A stretch of 64,000 nucleotides of DNA from an uncultured Fibrobacter sp. (GTDB lineage: Bacteria; Fibrobacterota; Fibrobacteria; Fibrobacterales; Fibrobacteraceae): positions 27,861 to 91,860 of the forward strand of contig CAMKNA010000005.1 of the NCBI GenBank assembly GCA_946414075.1, given 5' to 3'. Position numbers and translations under genes: made by a program. Each line of letters starts with the position of its first letter. The stretch's first letter is position 1. Of this stretch, positions 20,666 to 30,033 are shown in pieces. Below the pieces are notes generated by a model. The model was not told the DNA's origin and ran no database searches. It saw only the letters and a program-made list of their open reading frames with translations.

Positions 20666-21892
20666 TTAGCCAAACAGACGCAAAACGCGTTTGATGCCTG
20701 CAATAAAGCGGTCGATGTCGCGCTTCAGGGTGTACGCACCGAAGCTGAGTCGGAGCGTGGCGTCGACACCGAAGCGATCCATCACAGGTTGGGCGCAGTG
20801 GTGCCCGCTACGCACAGCCACATTCTCTTCGTCCAGAATCATGGCAGCATCGCTTACGGCGATTCCGTCCAGCGTAATGCTGATGAGGGCACCGCGTTCC
20901 TTGGGGTTTCCGAAGATTTTCACCTGGGGTATTTTTGCAAGTTCCGCAAGAGCATACTGCGTAATTTCTTCTTCGTGCTTGCGGATGTTCTCGATTCCCT
21001 TTTCATTAATCCACTCGATGGCCTTGCCAAGCCCGATAACTTCAGCGATCATGGGAGTACCGGCCTCAAATCGGGCAGGAACATCGGCGTAGGTCGTCTT
21101 CTCAAAGGTCACATTCTTGATCATCTCGCCGCCGCCATGCCAGGGAGGCATGCTGTCAAGAACTTCGTACTTGCCGTAGAGTACGCCCACGCCTGTCGGG
21201 CCGTACATCTTGTGACCGCTGAAAGCGAGAAAGTCGCAATCCAGCTTTTGCACATCAATCTTGATATGGCTTGAACTCTGGGCGGCATCAATCAAAACTT
21301 TTGCCTGGGGCGCAAGCTTACGAACCGTGGCGGTGATTTCTGCAATGGGGTTCACGGTACCAACGGAATTGCTCACATGGGCGACGGCCACCATCTTAGT
21401 GCGTGCATTCAAAAGTTCAGGGAGCTTGCTCAGGTCTAAATCGCCGGTGTCGAGAATCGGGATAACCTTAATCTTGGCACCCTTCGTTTCGGCCACCAGC
21501 TGCCAGCTCACGATGTTGGCATGGTGTTCAAGCCCGCTAATCAAAATCTCGTCGCCCGCTTCGAAGAACTTGCGTCCGTAGCTCCACGCCACCAGATTGA
21601 TGCTTTCGGTGGTGCCGCGAGTGAATACGATTTCGTCTTCGGATTTGGCGTTGATGAACTTGGCCACATTCTTACGGGTGGCTTCGAACGCTTCGGTGGT
21701 GCGGGCGCTCAAGCGATACACGCCCCGCTTTACGGAACTGTAATGTTCACGATAGAAGTCGTCCATCACATCGATCACGCAGGCAGGTTTTTGCGTGGTA
21801 GCGGTACTGTCCAAAAAGGCGAGAGGCTTTGCATCCTTGTCCCCAGCCACAAGCATGGGGAATTCACTACGAACTTTTTCGGCATCAAACAT
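20666..21892 (-). CDS. sufS: Cysteine desulfurase, SufS/CsdA type
   Basis: 408 aa PLP enzyme (class II, SufS-like) that mobilises sulfur from cysteine for Fe-S clusters. PLP Lys228 is in [11 protein letters not shown], the cofactor-stacking His is in [10 protein letters not shown] (about 121-130) and catalytic Cys366 is in RSGHHCAQP. No sufBCD or sufE is adjacent; its partner here is dtd. A TAAATT box lies 7 nt before the ATG and there is no Shine-Dalgarno. Confidence 0.95.
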   Translation of the reverse strand: MFDAEKVRSEFPMLVAGDKDAKPLAFLDSTATTQKPACVIDVMDDFYREHYSSVKRGVYRLSARTTEAFEATRKNVAKFINAKSEDEIVFTRGTTESINLVAWSYGRKFFEAGDEILISGLEHHANIVSWQLVAETKGAKIKVIPILDTGDLDLSKLPELLNARTKMVAVAHVSNSVGTVNPIAEITATVRKLAPQAKVLIDAAQSSSHIKIDVQKLDCDFLAFSGHKMYGPTGVGVLYGKYEVLDSMPPWHGGGEMIKNVTFEKTTYADVPARFEAGTPMIAEVIGLGKAIEWINEKGIENIRKHEEEITQYALAELAKIPQVKIFGNPKERGALISITLDGIAVSDAAMILDEENVAVRSGHHCAQPVMDRFGVDATLRLSFGAYTLKRDIDRFIAGIKRVLRLFG

Positions 21893-21899
21893 GTCGCCA

Positions 21900-21905
21900 A
21901 ATTTA
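21900..21905 (-). promoter_or_regulatory. -10-like hexamer of sufS, 7 nt before the start codon
   Basis: TAAATT, spacer TGGCGAC, then ATG 21892. Its neighbour on the other strand, TATATT at 21912-21917, serves the FISUMP gene. Confidence 0.4.
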
Positions 21906-21911
21906 AAAAAC

Positions 21912-21917
21912 TATATT
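21912..21917 (+). promoter_or_regulatory. -10-like TATATT of the FISUMP gene
   Basis: TATATT is 29 nt before ATG 21947, with GAAGGA in between, giving an ordinary short leader. Confidence 0.4.
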
Positions 21918-21946
21918 TGTCTGCGAAAAAATAATGAAGGACTTTT

Positions 21947-23335
21947 ATGAAAAAATCGAGACTTTCCCTAATCAGCCTTATCGTTCTTATTTTTGCAGGT
22001 TTTTCCTTTGCACAGGAGGCTTTCCGCGAAGCCATCGATAACCAGGATATCGCCACCGCCAAGAAAATGGTCAAGAACGGCGAAATCGAGGAAATCTATT
22101 GCGGCAAGCTGAACGCCAATGATGCCGTGGCCGTCTTCGAGAAAATTTTCAAGTCCATGCCCGACGAATCATTCGCCCAGTGTCCTTCCCAGTTTGCCTA
22201 CGGTTATGGAGCCAAGGTTTGCGCCAACGCCAAGACAATGAACGCCTGTAACGAAGTGGTAAGCTACCTGCTCATGGAAGGTACTGCCGGAAACTCCAAC
22301 GCCCTTGAAGCCCTTGACAAGGTAATCAAGGCAGCCCTCAAAACCAAAGCCTTTGCCAAGCCTGTCAAAGAACAGGTAGACACCACCACCTGGGTTGCCT
22401 GCCCCAAGAAAGGCAAGGACAGGGATTTCTGCAAGTTGCAGTGCATAACCCAGGCGGATTCCCTGAACGACGAAGCCCACAAGCAATCCTGCGAAACCAA
22501 ACCCGAGCACTTCATCGAAACCACCATTACCGTCACCAAGCCTTCCCTCCTTTACGAGAAGATCCGCACAGGGCTTATGGAAGGTTACTGGAAATGCCCC
22601 ATGACGGTGGCAGAACAGTTCTCCAAGATGATTGGCTCCAGCGCAAAGGTTCTTTCCATCGCTGACACGACCATTCCGAACCTTGCCTATGTGACCCGCT
22701 GGGCCGACAAGCACAAAGCTGATTCCACAGACCTTCCCGGTGGAGAACTGTTCCGGTTCTGCACCGCCTGGCAGCCTGCCGTAGACTCTATCCTGGCTTC
22801 GAAGGAATTCGAGACCCGTTGCCCCGTCTTTGAATCCTTCGTAGACAACCGCGATGGACAAGCCTACAAGGTCAAGGAAATCAACGGGACCCGTTGGTTT
22901 GTTCAGAATCTGAACTACGCTATGGAAGAAGGTTCCATGTGCTATGACCGCGAAGATGACAACTGCAAGGTCTACGGCCGTCTCTACACGCAAGATGCCG
23001 CCCAGACGGCCTGCCCCGAAGGAAGTCACCTTTCCACGGACGAAGACTGGAAAATGCTGGAGATTTACGCCGGGGGCGCCAACACGGCCGCCGAAAGGCT
23101 CCGCAGCAACGGAAGCGACAACTACGCCTTTACCGCCATGTTCGGTGGCTACGCCAACAAGAACAACATTTCCGTCATCATCGGCGAGGGCGCCTATTTC
23201 TGGACAAACCAAGACGGCGGCGACGGACGCGGCGTGGCCCGCTCCATGTTCAGCACCGACAAAGAAGTGTCCACCATTTCGGTCAACAAGAAGTTCTCTC
23301 TATCGGTCCGCTGCGTAGTCAACAATGAAAAATAA
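21947..23335 (+). CDS. Secreted FISUMP-domain protein
   Basis: 462 aa. Signal peptide (MKKSRLSLISLIVLIFAGFSFA), then an N-terminal helical, Cys-containing region (about 23-280) starting AFREAIDNQDIATAKKMVKNG, which resembles an ankyrin/TPR-like unit and matches the N-terminus of the 60528 protein. The C-terminal FISUMP domain (about 300-462) opens with DNRDGQAYKVKEINGTRWF, contains VQNLNYA...CYD...YGRLYT...CPEGSHL and ends SVRCV, the hallmark order of the Fibrobacter major paralogous domain. The function of the domain is unknown; surface location is expected. epmA overlaps its end by 11 nt. Confidence 0.9.
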   Translation: MKKSRLSLISLIVLIFAGFSFAQEAFREAIDNQDIATAKKMVKNGEIEEIYCGKLNANDAVAVFEKIFKSMPDESFAQCPSQFAYGYGAKVCANAKTMNACNEVVSYLLMEGTAGNSNALEALDKVIKAALKTKAFAKPVKEQVDTTTWVACPKKGKDRDFCKLQCITQADSLNDEAHKQSCETKPEHFIETTITVTKPSLLYEKIRTGLMEGYWKCPMTVAEQFSKMIGSSAKVLSIADTTIPNLAYVTRWADKHKADSTDLPGGELFRFCTAWQPAVDSILASKEFETRCPVFESFVDNRDGQAYKVKEINGTRWFVQNLNYAMEEGSMCYDREDDNCKVYGRLYTQDAAQTACPEGSHLSTDEDWKMLEIYAGGANTAAERLRSNGSDNYAFTAMFGGYANKNNISVIIGEGAYFWTNQDGGDGRGVARSMFSTDKEVSTISVNKKFSLSVRCVVNNEK

Positions 23336-24281
23336 TTTCGCGCCCACATGCTCCCGTGATTCCTGGATAAAGCGCCAGGATTTGATGCGGCGAGTCCGTG
23401 CCTTTTTTGAATCCCGCGGAGTACTGGAGGTGGAAACGCCGGTAGTTTCTAGCGCAGGCGGCACTGACCCACAGTTGGACTATTTCGAAGTGGAAGGCAA
23501 ACGCTACCTGACGACCAGTCCGGAATTCCATATGAAGCGGCTACTAGCGGCTGGGTTCGGCGACATCTTCCAAATTACCAAGTCCTTTCGCAAAGATGAA
23601 TTCGGTGCACACCACAACAACGAATTCAGCATGGTGGAGTGGTACCGCGTAGGCATGTCCCAGGAACAATTAATGGACGAGGTAGAAGCCCTCGTTTCTG
23701 AAATTTTCGGAAAGCCCATCCATGCCCGCCGCACCCGCTGGATCGACGCCTTCAAGAATTACGCGGGAGTGGACCCGCTTGCAGCCTCTGACAACGATTT
23801 CGTCGAAGCCTGCAAATCCCGAAACATTCCGCTCCCCGCCGACACCACAGACATGTCCCGAGAAGACTGGTGGGACTACCTGATGGTCTTCGCCGTAGAA
23901 CCGGCCCTGGCAAAGAACGGCCCGGAATTCATTCTGGATTACCCGCAGTCCCAGGCAGCGCTGGCCCAGACCTATGTGGGTGAAGACGGTCATACCTGGG
24001 CCAGGCGTTTCGAGCTTTTCGTTGAACAGGTAGAACTCTGCAACGGCTACACGGAACTCACCGATGCCGCTGAACAGCGCCGCCGCTTTCAGGCAGACCT
24101 CGAAATCCGCAAGCAGATGGGGAAGCCTTTGCCTACCCTGGACGAGAACTTTCTTGCGGCATTGGAATCGGGAATGCCCGCTTGTTCCGGCGTGGCTCTG
24201 GGCCTGGACCGCCTGTTTATGCTGGCCATGGATAAGAAAGAAATCAAGGATGTAATTCTATTTCCCAGCCCGGTTGCCTAG
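23325..24281 (+). CDS. epmA: Elongation factor P--(R)-beta-lysine ligase
   Basis: 318 aa, a truncated class II lysyl-tRNA synthetase without an anticodon-binding domain, as in EpmA/PoxA/GenX, which attaches beta-lysine to EF-P. Class II motifs: TPVVSSAGGTDPQL (motif 1 region), SFRKDEFGAHHNNEFSMVEW (motif 2) and GVALGLDRLFML (motif 3). It overlaps the FISUMP gene by 11 nt. Neither efp nor epmB is in the window. Confidence 0.92.
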   Translation: MKNNFAPTCSRDSWIKRQDLMRRVRAFFESRGVLEVETPVVSSAGGTDPQLDYFEVEGKRYLTTSPEFHMKRLLAAGFGDIFQITKSFRKDEFGAHHNNEFSMVEWYRVGMSQEQLMDEVEALVSEIFGKPIHARRTRWIDAFKNYAGVDPLAASDNDFVEACKSRNIPLPADTTDMSREDWWDYLMVFAVEPALAKNGPEFILDYPQSQAALAQTYVGEDGHTWARRFELFVEQVELCNGYTELTDAAEQRRRFQADLEIRKQMGKPLPTLDENFLAALESGMPACSGVALGLDRLFMLAMDKKEIKDVILFPSPVA

Positions 24282-24294
24282 GTGTTCCAAAGCA

Positions 24295-24807
24295 TTAATT
24301 CAGCAACTGCTGGATTCTTTTTTCCAAAACATTTTCGGAAACATCGCCTACAACGGCCATCTCGATTTTGTTGTTGGCACCTACCAGGCAAGTGGCCGGG
24401 ATGAACCCCGGGTTGCCCACGGCGTTCGAGGCGTCGCGGTTCCAGTGGACCACGGTCCAGGGAAGCTCTTTTGCCTTAATGAACCGTGCCATGGCTTTCA
24501 GGTTGTCGTCCTCGTTAATCATCAGGATTTTTAGGCCCTTATCGCTGTATTTTTGGTGCAGGCGTTTCAGCATGGGGATTTCCATGAGACATCCTGGACA
24601 CCAACTGGCGCTTAGCACTATAAGGGTGGCCTTTCCCTTTTCGCTTTCGTAGTCCGTCTTGCTGCCGTCGGCTTTCAGGGCTACAAAATTGACTATCTCT
24701 GTTGGCATTTCCCGAAACTCTGGTTCCTGGGCTGTGATGCGGGATAGCACGAATAGTGCAAGCAAAAACAGCGGAATCAGGGCCAATTTTCGTATAGAAA
24801 TTCGCAT
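24295..24807 (-). CDS. TlpA/ResA-like thioredoxin-fold protein
   Basis: 170 aa. One N-terminal signal or membrane anchor (about 7-22) followed by a periplasmic thioredoxin fold with WCPGC (Cys70, Cys73) and a cis-Pro region GFIPATCLVG. Likely a membrane-tethered reductase or oxidoreductase acting on exported proteins or cytochromes. It stands alone, convergent with epmA (13 nt between stops), so the client cannot be inferred. Confidence 0.85.
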   Translation of the reverse strand: MRISIRKLALIPLFLLALFVLSRITAQEPEFREMPTEIVNFVALKADGSKTDYESEKGKATLIVLSASWCPGCLMEIPMLKRLHQKYSDKGLKILMINEDDNLKAMARFIKAKELPWTVVHWNRDASNAVGNPGFIPATCLVGANNKIEMAVVGDVSENVLEKRIQQLLN

Positions 24808-24846
24808 AACACACTAGAATTTATGAAAATAATCCACCTTTTTAGT

Positions 24847-24852
24847 TATATT
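24847..24852 (+). promoter_or_regulatory. -10-like hexamer of pilT, 7 nt before the start codon
   Basis: TATATT, spacer CTTTGAT, then ATG 24860. No Shine-Dalgarno occurs in the 40 nt upstream. Confidence 0.5.
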
Positions 24853-24859
24853 CTTTGAT

Positions 24860-25927
24860 ATGGCATACAATATTCAAGAACTTCTTTCTGAAATGGTCAA
24901 ACGCGGAGCCTCCGACTTGCATATCACGGCAGGCTCCCCTCCCCTTCTCCGTATCTCCGGCAAGCTCACTCCCATCGGGGCCGACAAGCTGAAACCGGAC
25001 GAAACCATGCGCATGACATACAGTCTCATGAACGAGATGCAGAAGAAGACCTTCGAGCAGCAGAAGGAATGCGACTTTTCCTTCGGTATTGCGAATCTCG
25101 CCCGTTTCCGTGCCAACGCCTACCTGCAGCGCGGTTGCGTGGCCATCGCCCTGCGTATCATTCCTCTAGATATTCGCACCTTCAAGGACCTAGGTCTTCC
25201 GAAGATCCTGGCCGAATTCACCACCCGTCCTTCGGGGCTGGTGCTGGTGACTGGCGCTACCGGTTCCGGTAAGTCCACCACCCTGGCCGCCATGATCGAC
25301 AAGATCAACAAGGAGCGCCACGACCACATTCTCACGGTGGAAGACCCTATCGAATTCTTGCATAAGCACCAGGGATGCATGGTGAACCAGCGTGAGGTCG
25401 GGAGCGACACCAACAGTTTTGCCCAAGCCTTGAAGATGGCTCTCCGTCAGGACCCCGATGTGGTGCTCATCGGCGAAATGCGTGACCTGGAGACGATCCG
25501 TGCCGCCCTGACCATCGCCGAAACGGGCCACTTGGCCTTTGCCACCCTGCATACCAACTCCTGCGTGCAAACGATCAACCGTATTGTGGACGCGTTCCCC
25601 AAGGGGGAACAGCAGACGGTCCGTACCCAGCTGTCCTTTGTGCTTCAGGGCGTAATATGCCAGACCCTGGTCCCGAGAATTGGCGGTGGCCGAGTCATGG
25701 CCTACGAGATCATGAATGTGACTCCAGGTATTCGCGCCCTAATCCGCGACGACAAGGTGCACCAGGTCGAATCCATGATTGAAATCGGTCAGAAGTTCGG
25801 CATGAACACCATGAACATGTGCCTATGCGACCTGGTCAAGAACAGAAAGGTGGACCGTTTCGAAGCTCTTTCCCGCTCCCCCAGCCCCGACCAGTTGGAA
25901 CAGTTGTTCGTGAAGGAAGGTGTGTAA
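24860..25927 (+). CDS. pilT: Type IV pilus retraction ATPase
   Basis: 355 aa hexameric ATPase powering pilus retraction. N-terminal GASDLHI, Walker A GATGSGKST at 132-140, Asp box (EDPIE), Walker B LIGEMRD and His box region (HLAFATLHTNS) are intact. The C-terminal GIRALIRDDKVHQ corresponds to the AIRNLIRE element that marks PilT rather than PilB. pilC starts 3 nt downstream, so they form an operon. No pilB or pilin lies in the window. Confidence 0.95.
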   Translation: MAYNIQELLSEMVKRGASDLHITAGSPPLLRISGKLTPIGADKLKPDETMRMTYSLMNEMQKKTFEQQKECDFSFGIANLARFRANAYLQRGCVAIALRIIPLDIRTFKDLGLPKILAEFTTRPSGLVLVTGATGSGKSTTLAAMIDKINKERHDHILTVEDPIEFLHKHQGCMVNQREVGSDTNSFAQALKMALRQDPDVVLIGEMRDLETIRAALTIAETGHLAFATLHTNSCVQTINRIVDAFPKGEQQTVRTQLSFVLQGVICQTLVPRIGGGRVMAYEIMNVTPGIRALIRDDKVHQVESMIEIGQKFGMNTMNMCLCDLVKNRKVDRFEALSRSPSPDQLEQLFVKEGV

Positions 25928-25930
25928 GCC

Positions 25931-27133
25931 ATGGCAGAATTTTTGTACAAGGCCCAGAATACCCAGGGTAATGTTTTCCAGGGCTCCCTAGAAGCCAAGG
26001 ACAAGGCCGAAGCCGAAGCCATGCTCCTACGCCGTAGACTGGTGATTACCAGCCTAAAGAAGAAGCCTACCGAAATCAAGATCAAAATTGGTTCCGGCAT
26101 CAAGCACGCCGATATCGCCCGTTTTACCCGTATGTTCTCATCCATGAGTTCTGCCGGTCTTCCCATGCTCCAGTGCCTGAATATTCTGGAAGAGCAGTGC
26201 GAAAATCCAGAACTCAAGACCGTCATCCACAAGATCACCCAGTCCATCAATGGTGGTTCTTCCCTGGCCGACGCCCTATCCCAGCACCCCAAGGTGTTTG
26301 GGCCGCTCTACACCAACATGGTGGCGGCCGGTGAAGCAGGCGGTATCTTGGATGGCATCCTTGCCCGTCTGGCAGAAACTTTGGAAAACCAGGAACGCCT
26401 GAAGCGTAAGGTGAAAAAAGCCCTGACCTATCCTGTGATGCTCGTTATCGTGGGTGTCCTGGTGGTGATCGCCCTTATGACCTTCGTGGTGCCCACCTTT
26501 GCCGAGCAGTTTGCCGCCCTAGACGCGGAACTCCCCGCACCGACCCTAGTGGTGATGGGCATATCGGACTTTATTCGCGACAACGCCGCATTCATGGTTA
26601 TAGGCGTTGTAATCCTGATTGTCGGTTTCAAGATGTCCATGAAGGTTCCAACCGTACGGTTTGCGTGGGACGGGTTCATGCTTAAGGTACCCAAGCTGGG
26701 CGATTTGCAGATTAAGTCTACGACGGCAAGTTTCGCCCGTACGCTGGGAACCCTGTTGAATGCCGGCGTATCCATCATGGATTCCCTGAAGGTAGTTGCA
26801 TCCACCGTGAGTAACAAGGTAGTGGAAAGATCCATCAACAAGATTTCCATCGGCATCGCAGGCGGTAAATCCATCGCCGAGCCCATGACGGATGTGGGAA
26901 TCTTCCCGCCCATGGTCATCCAGATGACCGGCGTGGGCGAAAAGACCGGTAACCTGGGCGGCATGCTCCTGAAGCTCGCCGACTTCTACGACGAAGAAGT
27001 GGACGCGGCCGTGGACGCCGTGGTGGGCATGATGGAACCGATGATCATCGTGTTCCTGGGCGGTGCCGTCGGTGGCTTGCTGATTGCTATGTATATGCCT
27101 ATGTTCTCCATGGGCGACGCTATCAAGGGCTAG
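25931..27133 (+). CDS. pilC: Type IV pilus inner-membrane platform protein
   Basis: 400 aa, GspF/PilC family. Two T2SF domains: the first about residues 65-190 (ARFTRMFSSMSSAGLPMLQCL) with a membrane segment at about 168-190, the second about 270-390 (ASFARTLGTLLNAGVSIMDSL) with the final segment IIVFLGGAVGGLLIAMYMPMF. A middle membrane helix is at about 218-236. It anchors the pilus motor; pairing with pilT in one operon is common. Confidence 0.95.
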   Translation: MAEFLYKAQNTQGNVFQGSLEAKDKAEAEAMLLRRRLVITSLKKKPTEIKIKIGSGIKHADIARFTRMFSSMSSAGLPMLQCLNILEEQCENPELKTVIHKITQSINGGSSLADALSQHPKVFGPLYTNMVAAGEAGGILDGILARLAETLENQERLKRKVKKALTYPVMLVIVGVLVVIALMTFVVPTFAEQFAALDAELPAPTLVVMGISDFIRDNAAFMVIGVVILIVGFKMSMKVPTVRFAWDGFMLKVPKLGDLQIKSTTASFARTLGTLLNAGVSIMDSLKVVASTVSNKVVERSINKISIGIAGGKSIAEPMTDVGIFPPMVIQMTGVGEKTGNLGGMLLKLADFYDEEVDAAVDAVVGMMEPMIIVFLGGAVGGLLIAMYMPMFSMGDAIKG

Positions 27134-27458
27134 GAAGCCGTCGCAATAGTTCGTCACAACTCCGCTCACGTACGTTTTAGTACGCTACGCGAAGTTGTTC
27201 CTGCTCTTGCTAGGCATCCATACGCCCTTAAATCCCTTACTAAAAAAAAGTGAAATTTCGTTGAAAATACTGCATCACGCTTTGGCTCACGTGTTGAATG
27301 TACGCTACGCCAAAGCGTTCTTTGTCTCGCTTGATTTTAAGCGAAATTTTGAGTATTGCGCCTTTAAATACACTTGATACAGTTATGTATAATTTAACAC
27401 TTTGTCGGCATCACATAGTCCGAAAACGAGTTTATATTATGGAAAAAGAGGTAATCCC
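27134..27458. repeat. Gene-free interval with two related hairpin units
   Basis: Two similar units, roughly 27160-27210 and 27282-27335, each contain CTCACGT, then (A/G)TACGCTACGC, and end with (C/T)TCTTGCT or TCTCGCTT. Each is bordered by inverted repeats (AACTCCGC with GCGAAGTT; CGCTTTGGC with GCCAAAGCG). No gene seen. The GH16 promoter TATATT (27433-27438) is at the end. Confidence 0.55.
27433..27438 (+). promoter_or_regulatory. -10-like TATATT of the GH16 gene
   Basis: Located 20 nt before ATG 27459; AAAAAGAGG in between serves as a Shine-Dalgarno. Confidence 0.4.
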
Positions 27459-28469
27459 ATGAAAACGAAATTCATTCTCCCGATTATAGCACTTGGCCTG
27501 TTTGCCGCGTGCTCCGACGACAGCAGCTCCACAGGGCCGGACGCAAACTCCACAACGGAATCTTCCTCCAGCGTCGAACCGGAGTCTTCTGACGCTGTAG
27601 ATCCGGAATCTTCCGAAAGCGCCAAGCCGGAACCCTCTGCCGCTGAAGAAACCGTCCCCCAGGAACCAATCCGCAAGGAAATAGAAAACACCATCCCCAA
27701 CAATGTCGCAACCGAAGTGGAAGACTTTGCAGACTACCTGTACTACGGGGCGGAACTTTCAGGTACAGATCAGTTCACCTACGGTCGTTTCGAGGCTCGA
27801 ATGAAGATGGTTTCCATCTCCGGTTCCGTGAGTTCCATGTTCCTCTATTACGACCCGTCCTACATGCTGAAAAAACAGCCGTGGAATGAAATCGACATCG
27901 AGGTCCTTGGAACAAATCCCGGCTCCTGGCAATCCAACCTGATTACCCGTGAAGCCGACACCAGCTCTTTCGAGAACCCGAAAATCACCTCCGAGTACAA
28001 GACGGGATTTGGTTTCAATTCCACCGAAGATTTCCATCTCTTCGCCTTTGTGTGGACGCCGGAATACATCTCCTGGGAAATCGACAGTGTCGAAATCCGC
28101 CGCGATGTTCTCGGCATGGAGAAGGGCCAGGTGGAGTTCATGACCAAGCAGCAAACCCTCCGGTTCAATCTTTGGGCATCCAAGCACTCTGGCTGGACCG
28201 GCAAATTCACCGGCGCCGAACTGGCAGACGGGCCCGTCGCCCAGGAAATCGACTATGTCCGCGTATATAGCTACGACACAGAGACCAAGACTTTCACCAA
28301 GGCCTGGCAAGACGATTTCGATGGCGACGCCCTGGACACAAAGCACTGGAGCAAGGGTGACTGGCTTATGGAAAATGTCAAACTTTCAAAGGACAATGTT
28401 GTAGTTGAAGACGGAAAGTGCAAACTGCTGATGTCCCGCAAGAAAAAAGAAGAACCTGCGGCAGACTAG
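27459..28469 (+). CDS. GH16 beta-glucanase (lichenase-like), circularly permuted, lipoprotein
   Basis: 336 aa endo-glucanase, probably acting on mixed-linkage 1,3-1,4-beta-glucan. Lipobox FAAC (Cys18) is followed by a Ser/Glu/Pro linker (about 20-80). The catalytic motif E144-I-D-I-E148 holds the nucleophile and acid/base. The domain starts with YYGAEL...YGRFEARMKM and ends with AWQDDFDGDALDTKHWSKGD...DGKCKLLMSRK; in Bacillus lichenases that latter strand is N-terminal. The order is thus that of the permuted F. succinogenes enzyme, but with a lipid anchor and no C-terminal Ser-rich tail. Start chosen after AAGAGG. Confidence 0.9.
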   Translation: MKTKFILPIIALGLFAACSDDSSSTGPDANSTTESSSSVEPESSDAVDPESSESAKPEPSAAEETVPQEPIRKEIENTIPNNVATEVEDFADYLYYGAELSGTDQFTYGRFEARMKMVSISGSVSSMFLYYDPSYMLKKQPWNEIDIEVLGTNPGSWQSNLITREADTSSFENPKITSEYKTGFGFNSTEDFHLFAFVWTPEYISWEIDSVEIRRDVLGMEKGQVEFMTKQQTLRFNLWASKHSGWTGKFTGAELADGPVAQEIDYVRVYSYDTETKTFTKAWQDDFDGDALDTKHWSKGDWLMENVKLSKDNVVVEDGKCKLLMSRKKKEEPAAD

Positions 28470-28491
28470 AAGGTTTTACTCCTCCACAGTT

Positions 28492-28526
28492 CCCCGGGCA
28501 CGAAAGTGCTCGGGGTTTTATTTTTT
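28492..28526 (+). terminator. Intrinsic terminator of the GH16 gene
   Basis: Stem CCCCGGGCAC/GTGCTCGGGG (one G-T pair), GAAA loop, then TTTTATTTTTT. The T tract overlaps the end of the convergent M16 gene. Confidence 0.85.
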
Positions 28527-29984
28527 CAGCAAAAATCCCGAGACAGACTTTTCCCTGACAAAGGTTTCCTTGGCTATTTTCTGGACATCGGCAGCGGTCA
28601 CCTTGGAAAGCTCATCGGCCCAATTCAAAAAGATATTATAGTCCCCGTACATCTCGTACCAGGCAAGCATGGTAGCCACATTTTCCATATCCGTAAGGCT
28701 ACGGACCAGGGAGGCGTAGGAGTGGTTCTTCACCTTCTCGAAATCCCTTGCGTCCAACGGTTCAGTTTTCAGCTTCTCCAGTTCTTCCCAGACAATCTGC
28801 TCCACCTTGGTCTCGTCTACACCGGGGCGCAAGTTCACATGGACCCCGAATTCAGAAACATACTTGTTGGGACTATTGCTGGACCGGATTCCTACGGCAA
28901 GTTTTTCCTGTTCCACCAGGCGTTTATACAGCCGACCGGAGCGCCCATTCAACACACCCTCGATAATGTCCAGGGCATAAAGGCTCTTATCGCCCACCGC
29001 CGCCGTTTTGAAGACAAGGTCGTACATGTTGGGGGCATCTGGGCGTTTTACCACCAACCGCTTTTCCCCCACCTGTTCAGGATCGCGGATAGTCAGCGGC
29101 GGGAACGCTTCCCCTGCGGGAATACCCGAGAAATACTTTTTCACCATCCCCATTGTGGCCGTCGTATCCAAGTCACCTGCCAATACCAGGATGGCGTTTC
29201 TCGGTTTGTAGTACTTGCGGTAATGTTTCGCAGCCATTTCGCGGGTCAGGTTGTCAATATCGCTAGGCCAGCCTATGGTGGGCACGCGGTAAGGGAAAGC
29301 CTCGTAAATCATGGAGTTCAGCGTCTCGATGTAGCGGCCCGCGGGCTTATCGTCGTAACGCATGCGCCGTTCTTCCCGCACCACGGAGCGTTCCGAATAG
29401 AACTCCCGCAAAACGGCATTCTGCATGCGGTCCGATTCTAGCCACATGAACAGTTCAATCTTATCCTTGGGGAGTGTCACGATATAGGCCGTCATCAGGT
29501 CCGAGGTAAAAGCGTTGAGTCCCGTACCGCCCACCGCCTGGTAGGCGCTCCACAGTTCGTCCTTCACGAAAATCTTGCGGTGTTCGTTCACCACGGAATC
29601 ATGTTCCGCCGTGAGCTTTGAGACCAGGACAGAATCCCCAGCAAGCTTTGCCGGGCGAATTAGCGCCTGCAGGGAATCCTGCACCGCCATGAACCGCGCA
29701 TCGGCCACGCTGTCCGTGATGCCCACCTTGCTTGTCCCCTTGAAAAGTTCGTGCTCCAGGATATGCGCCAGACCCGACTTGCCGGGAACCTCGTGGACAG
29801 AACCCGTCACATAAAAAAGCCGGCAGCTCACCGTAGGGGCCTGGGAATTAGGGTGCAGCAGGACCGTCAGGCCGTTGTCCAGGACCTCCTTGTGGACAGG
29901 CATGTTCACCGCCGCTAGGGAAGCTCCAGAAAAAACGGTCAGGGCAACCGCTGCATATGCAAAAATTTTCGGGGAAACTTTCAT
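28518..29984 (-). CDS. Secreted M16-family zinc peptidase
   Basis: 488 aa, periplasmic or secreted insulinase-like peptidase. Signal peptide MKVSPKIFAYAAVALTVFSGASLAA (1-25). The inverted zinc motif H74-I-L-E77-H78 lies in GLAHILEHELFKGT; the more distant third ligand Glu is expected about 75 residues on. A second M16 domain begins near residue 240 and is shorter but recognisable. Length fits a single-chain two-domain M16B protein. A TATAAT box ends 7 nt before the start, directly behind a strong terminator hairpin. Confidence 0.9.
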   Translation of the reverse strand: MKVSPKIFAYAAVALTVFSGASLAAVNMPVHKEVLDNGLTVLLHPNSQAPTVSCRLFYVTGSVHEVPGKSGLAHILEHELFKGTSKVGITDSVADARFMAVQDSLQALIRPAKLAGDSVLVSKLTAEHDSVVNEHRKIFVKDELWSAYQAVGGTGLNAFTSDLMTAYIVTLPKDKIELFMWLESDRMQNAVLREFYSERSVVREERRMRYDDKPAGRYIETLNSMIYEAFPYRVPTIGWPSDIDNLTREMAAKHYRKYYKPRNAILVLAGDLDTTATMGMVKKYFSGIPAGEAFPPLTIRDPEQVGEKRLVVKRPDAPNMYDLVFKTAAVGDKSLYALDIIEGVLNGRSGRLYKRLVEQEKLAVGIRSSNSPNKYVSEFGVHVNLRPGVDETKVEQIVWEELEKLKTEPLDARDFEKVKNHSYASLVRSLTDMENVATMLAWYEMYGDYNIFLNWADELSKVTAADVQKIAKETFVREKSVSGFLLKK

Positions 29985-29991
29985 AGGGTGA

Positions 29992-29997
29992 ATTATA
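29992..29997 (-). promoter_or_regulatory. -10-like TATAAT of the M16 gene, 7 nt before the start codon
   Basis: Consensus TATAAT with spacer TCACCCT and then ATG; no Shine-Dalgarno. It lies immediately after the T-tract of the terminator at 30002-30031. Confidence 0.5.
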
Positions 29998-29998
29998 G

Positions 29999-30031
29999 AA
30001 AAAAAGAGACTAATCTTTCGATTAGTCTCTT
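29999..30031 (-). terminator. Strong intrinsic terminator upstream of the M16 gene
   Basis: On the minus strand, perfect 13-bp stem AAAGAGACTAATC/GATTAGTCTCTTT with GAAA loop, followed by a T-run. It ends read-through from the tRNA-Glu unit just before the M16 promoter. Confidence 0.9.
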
Positions 30032-30033
30032 TA

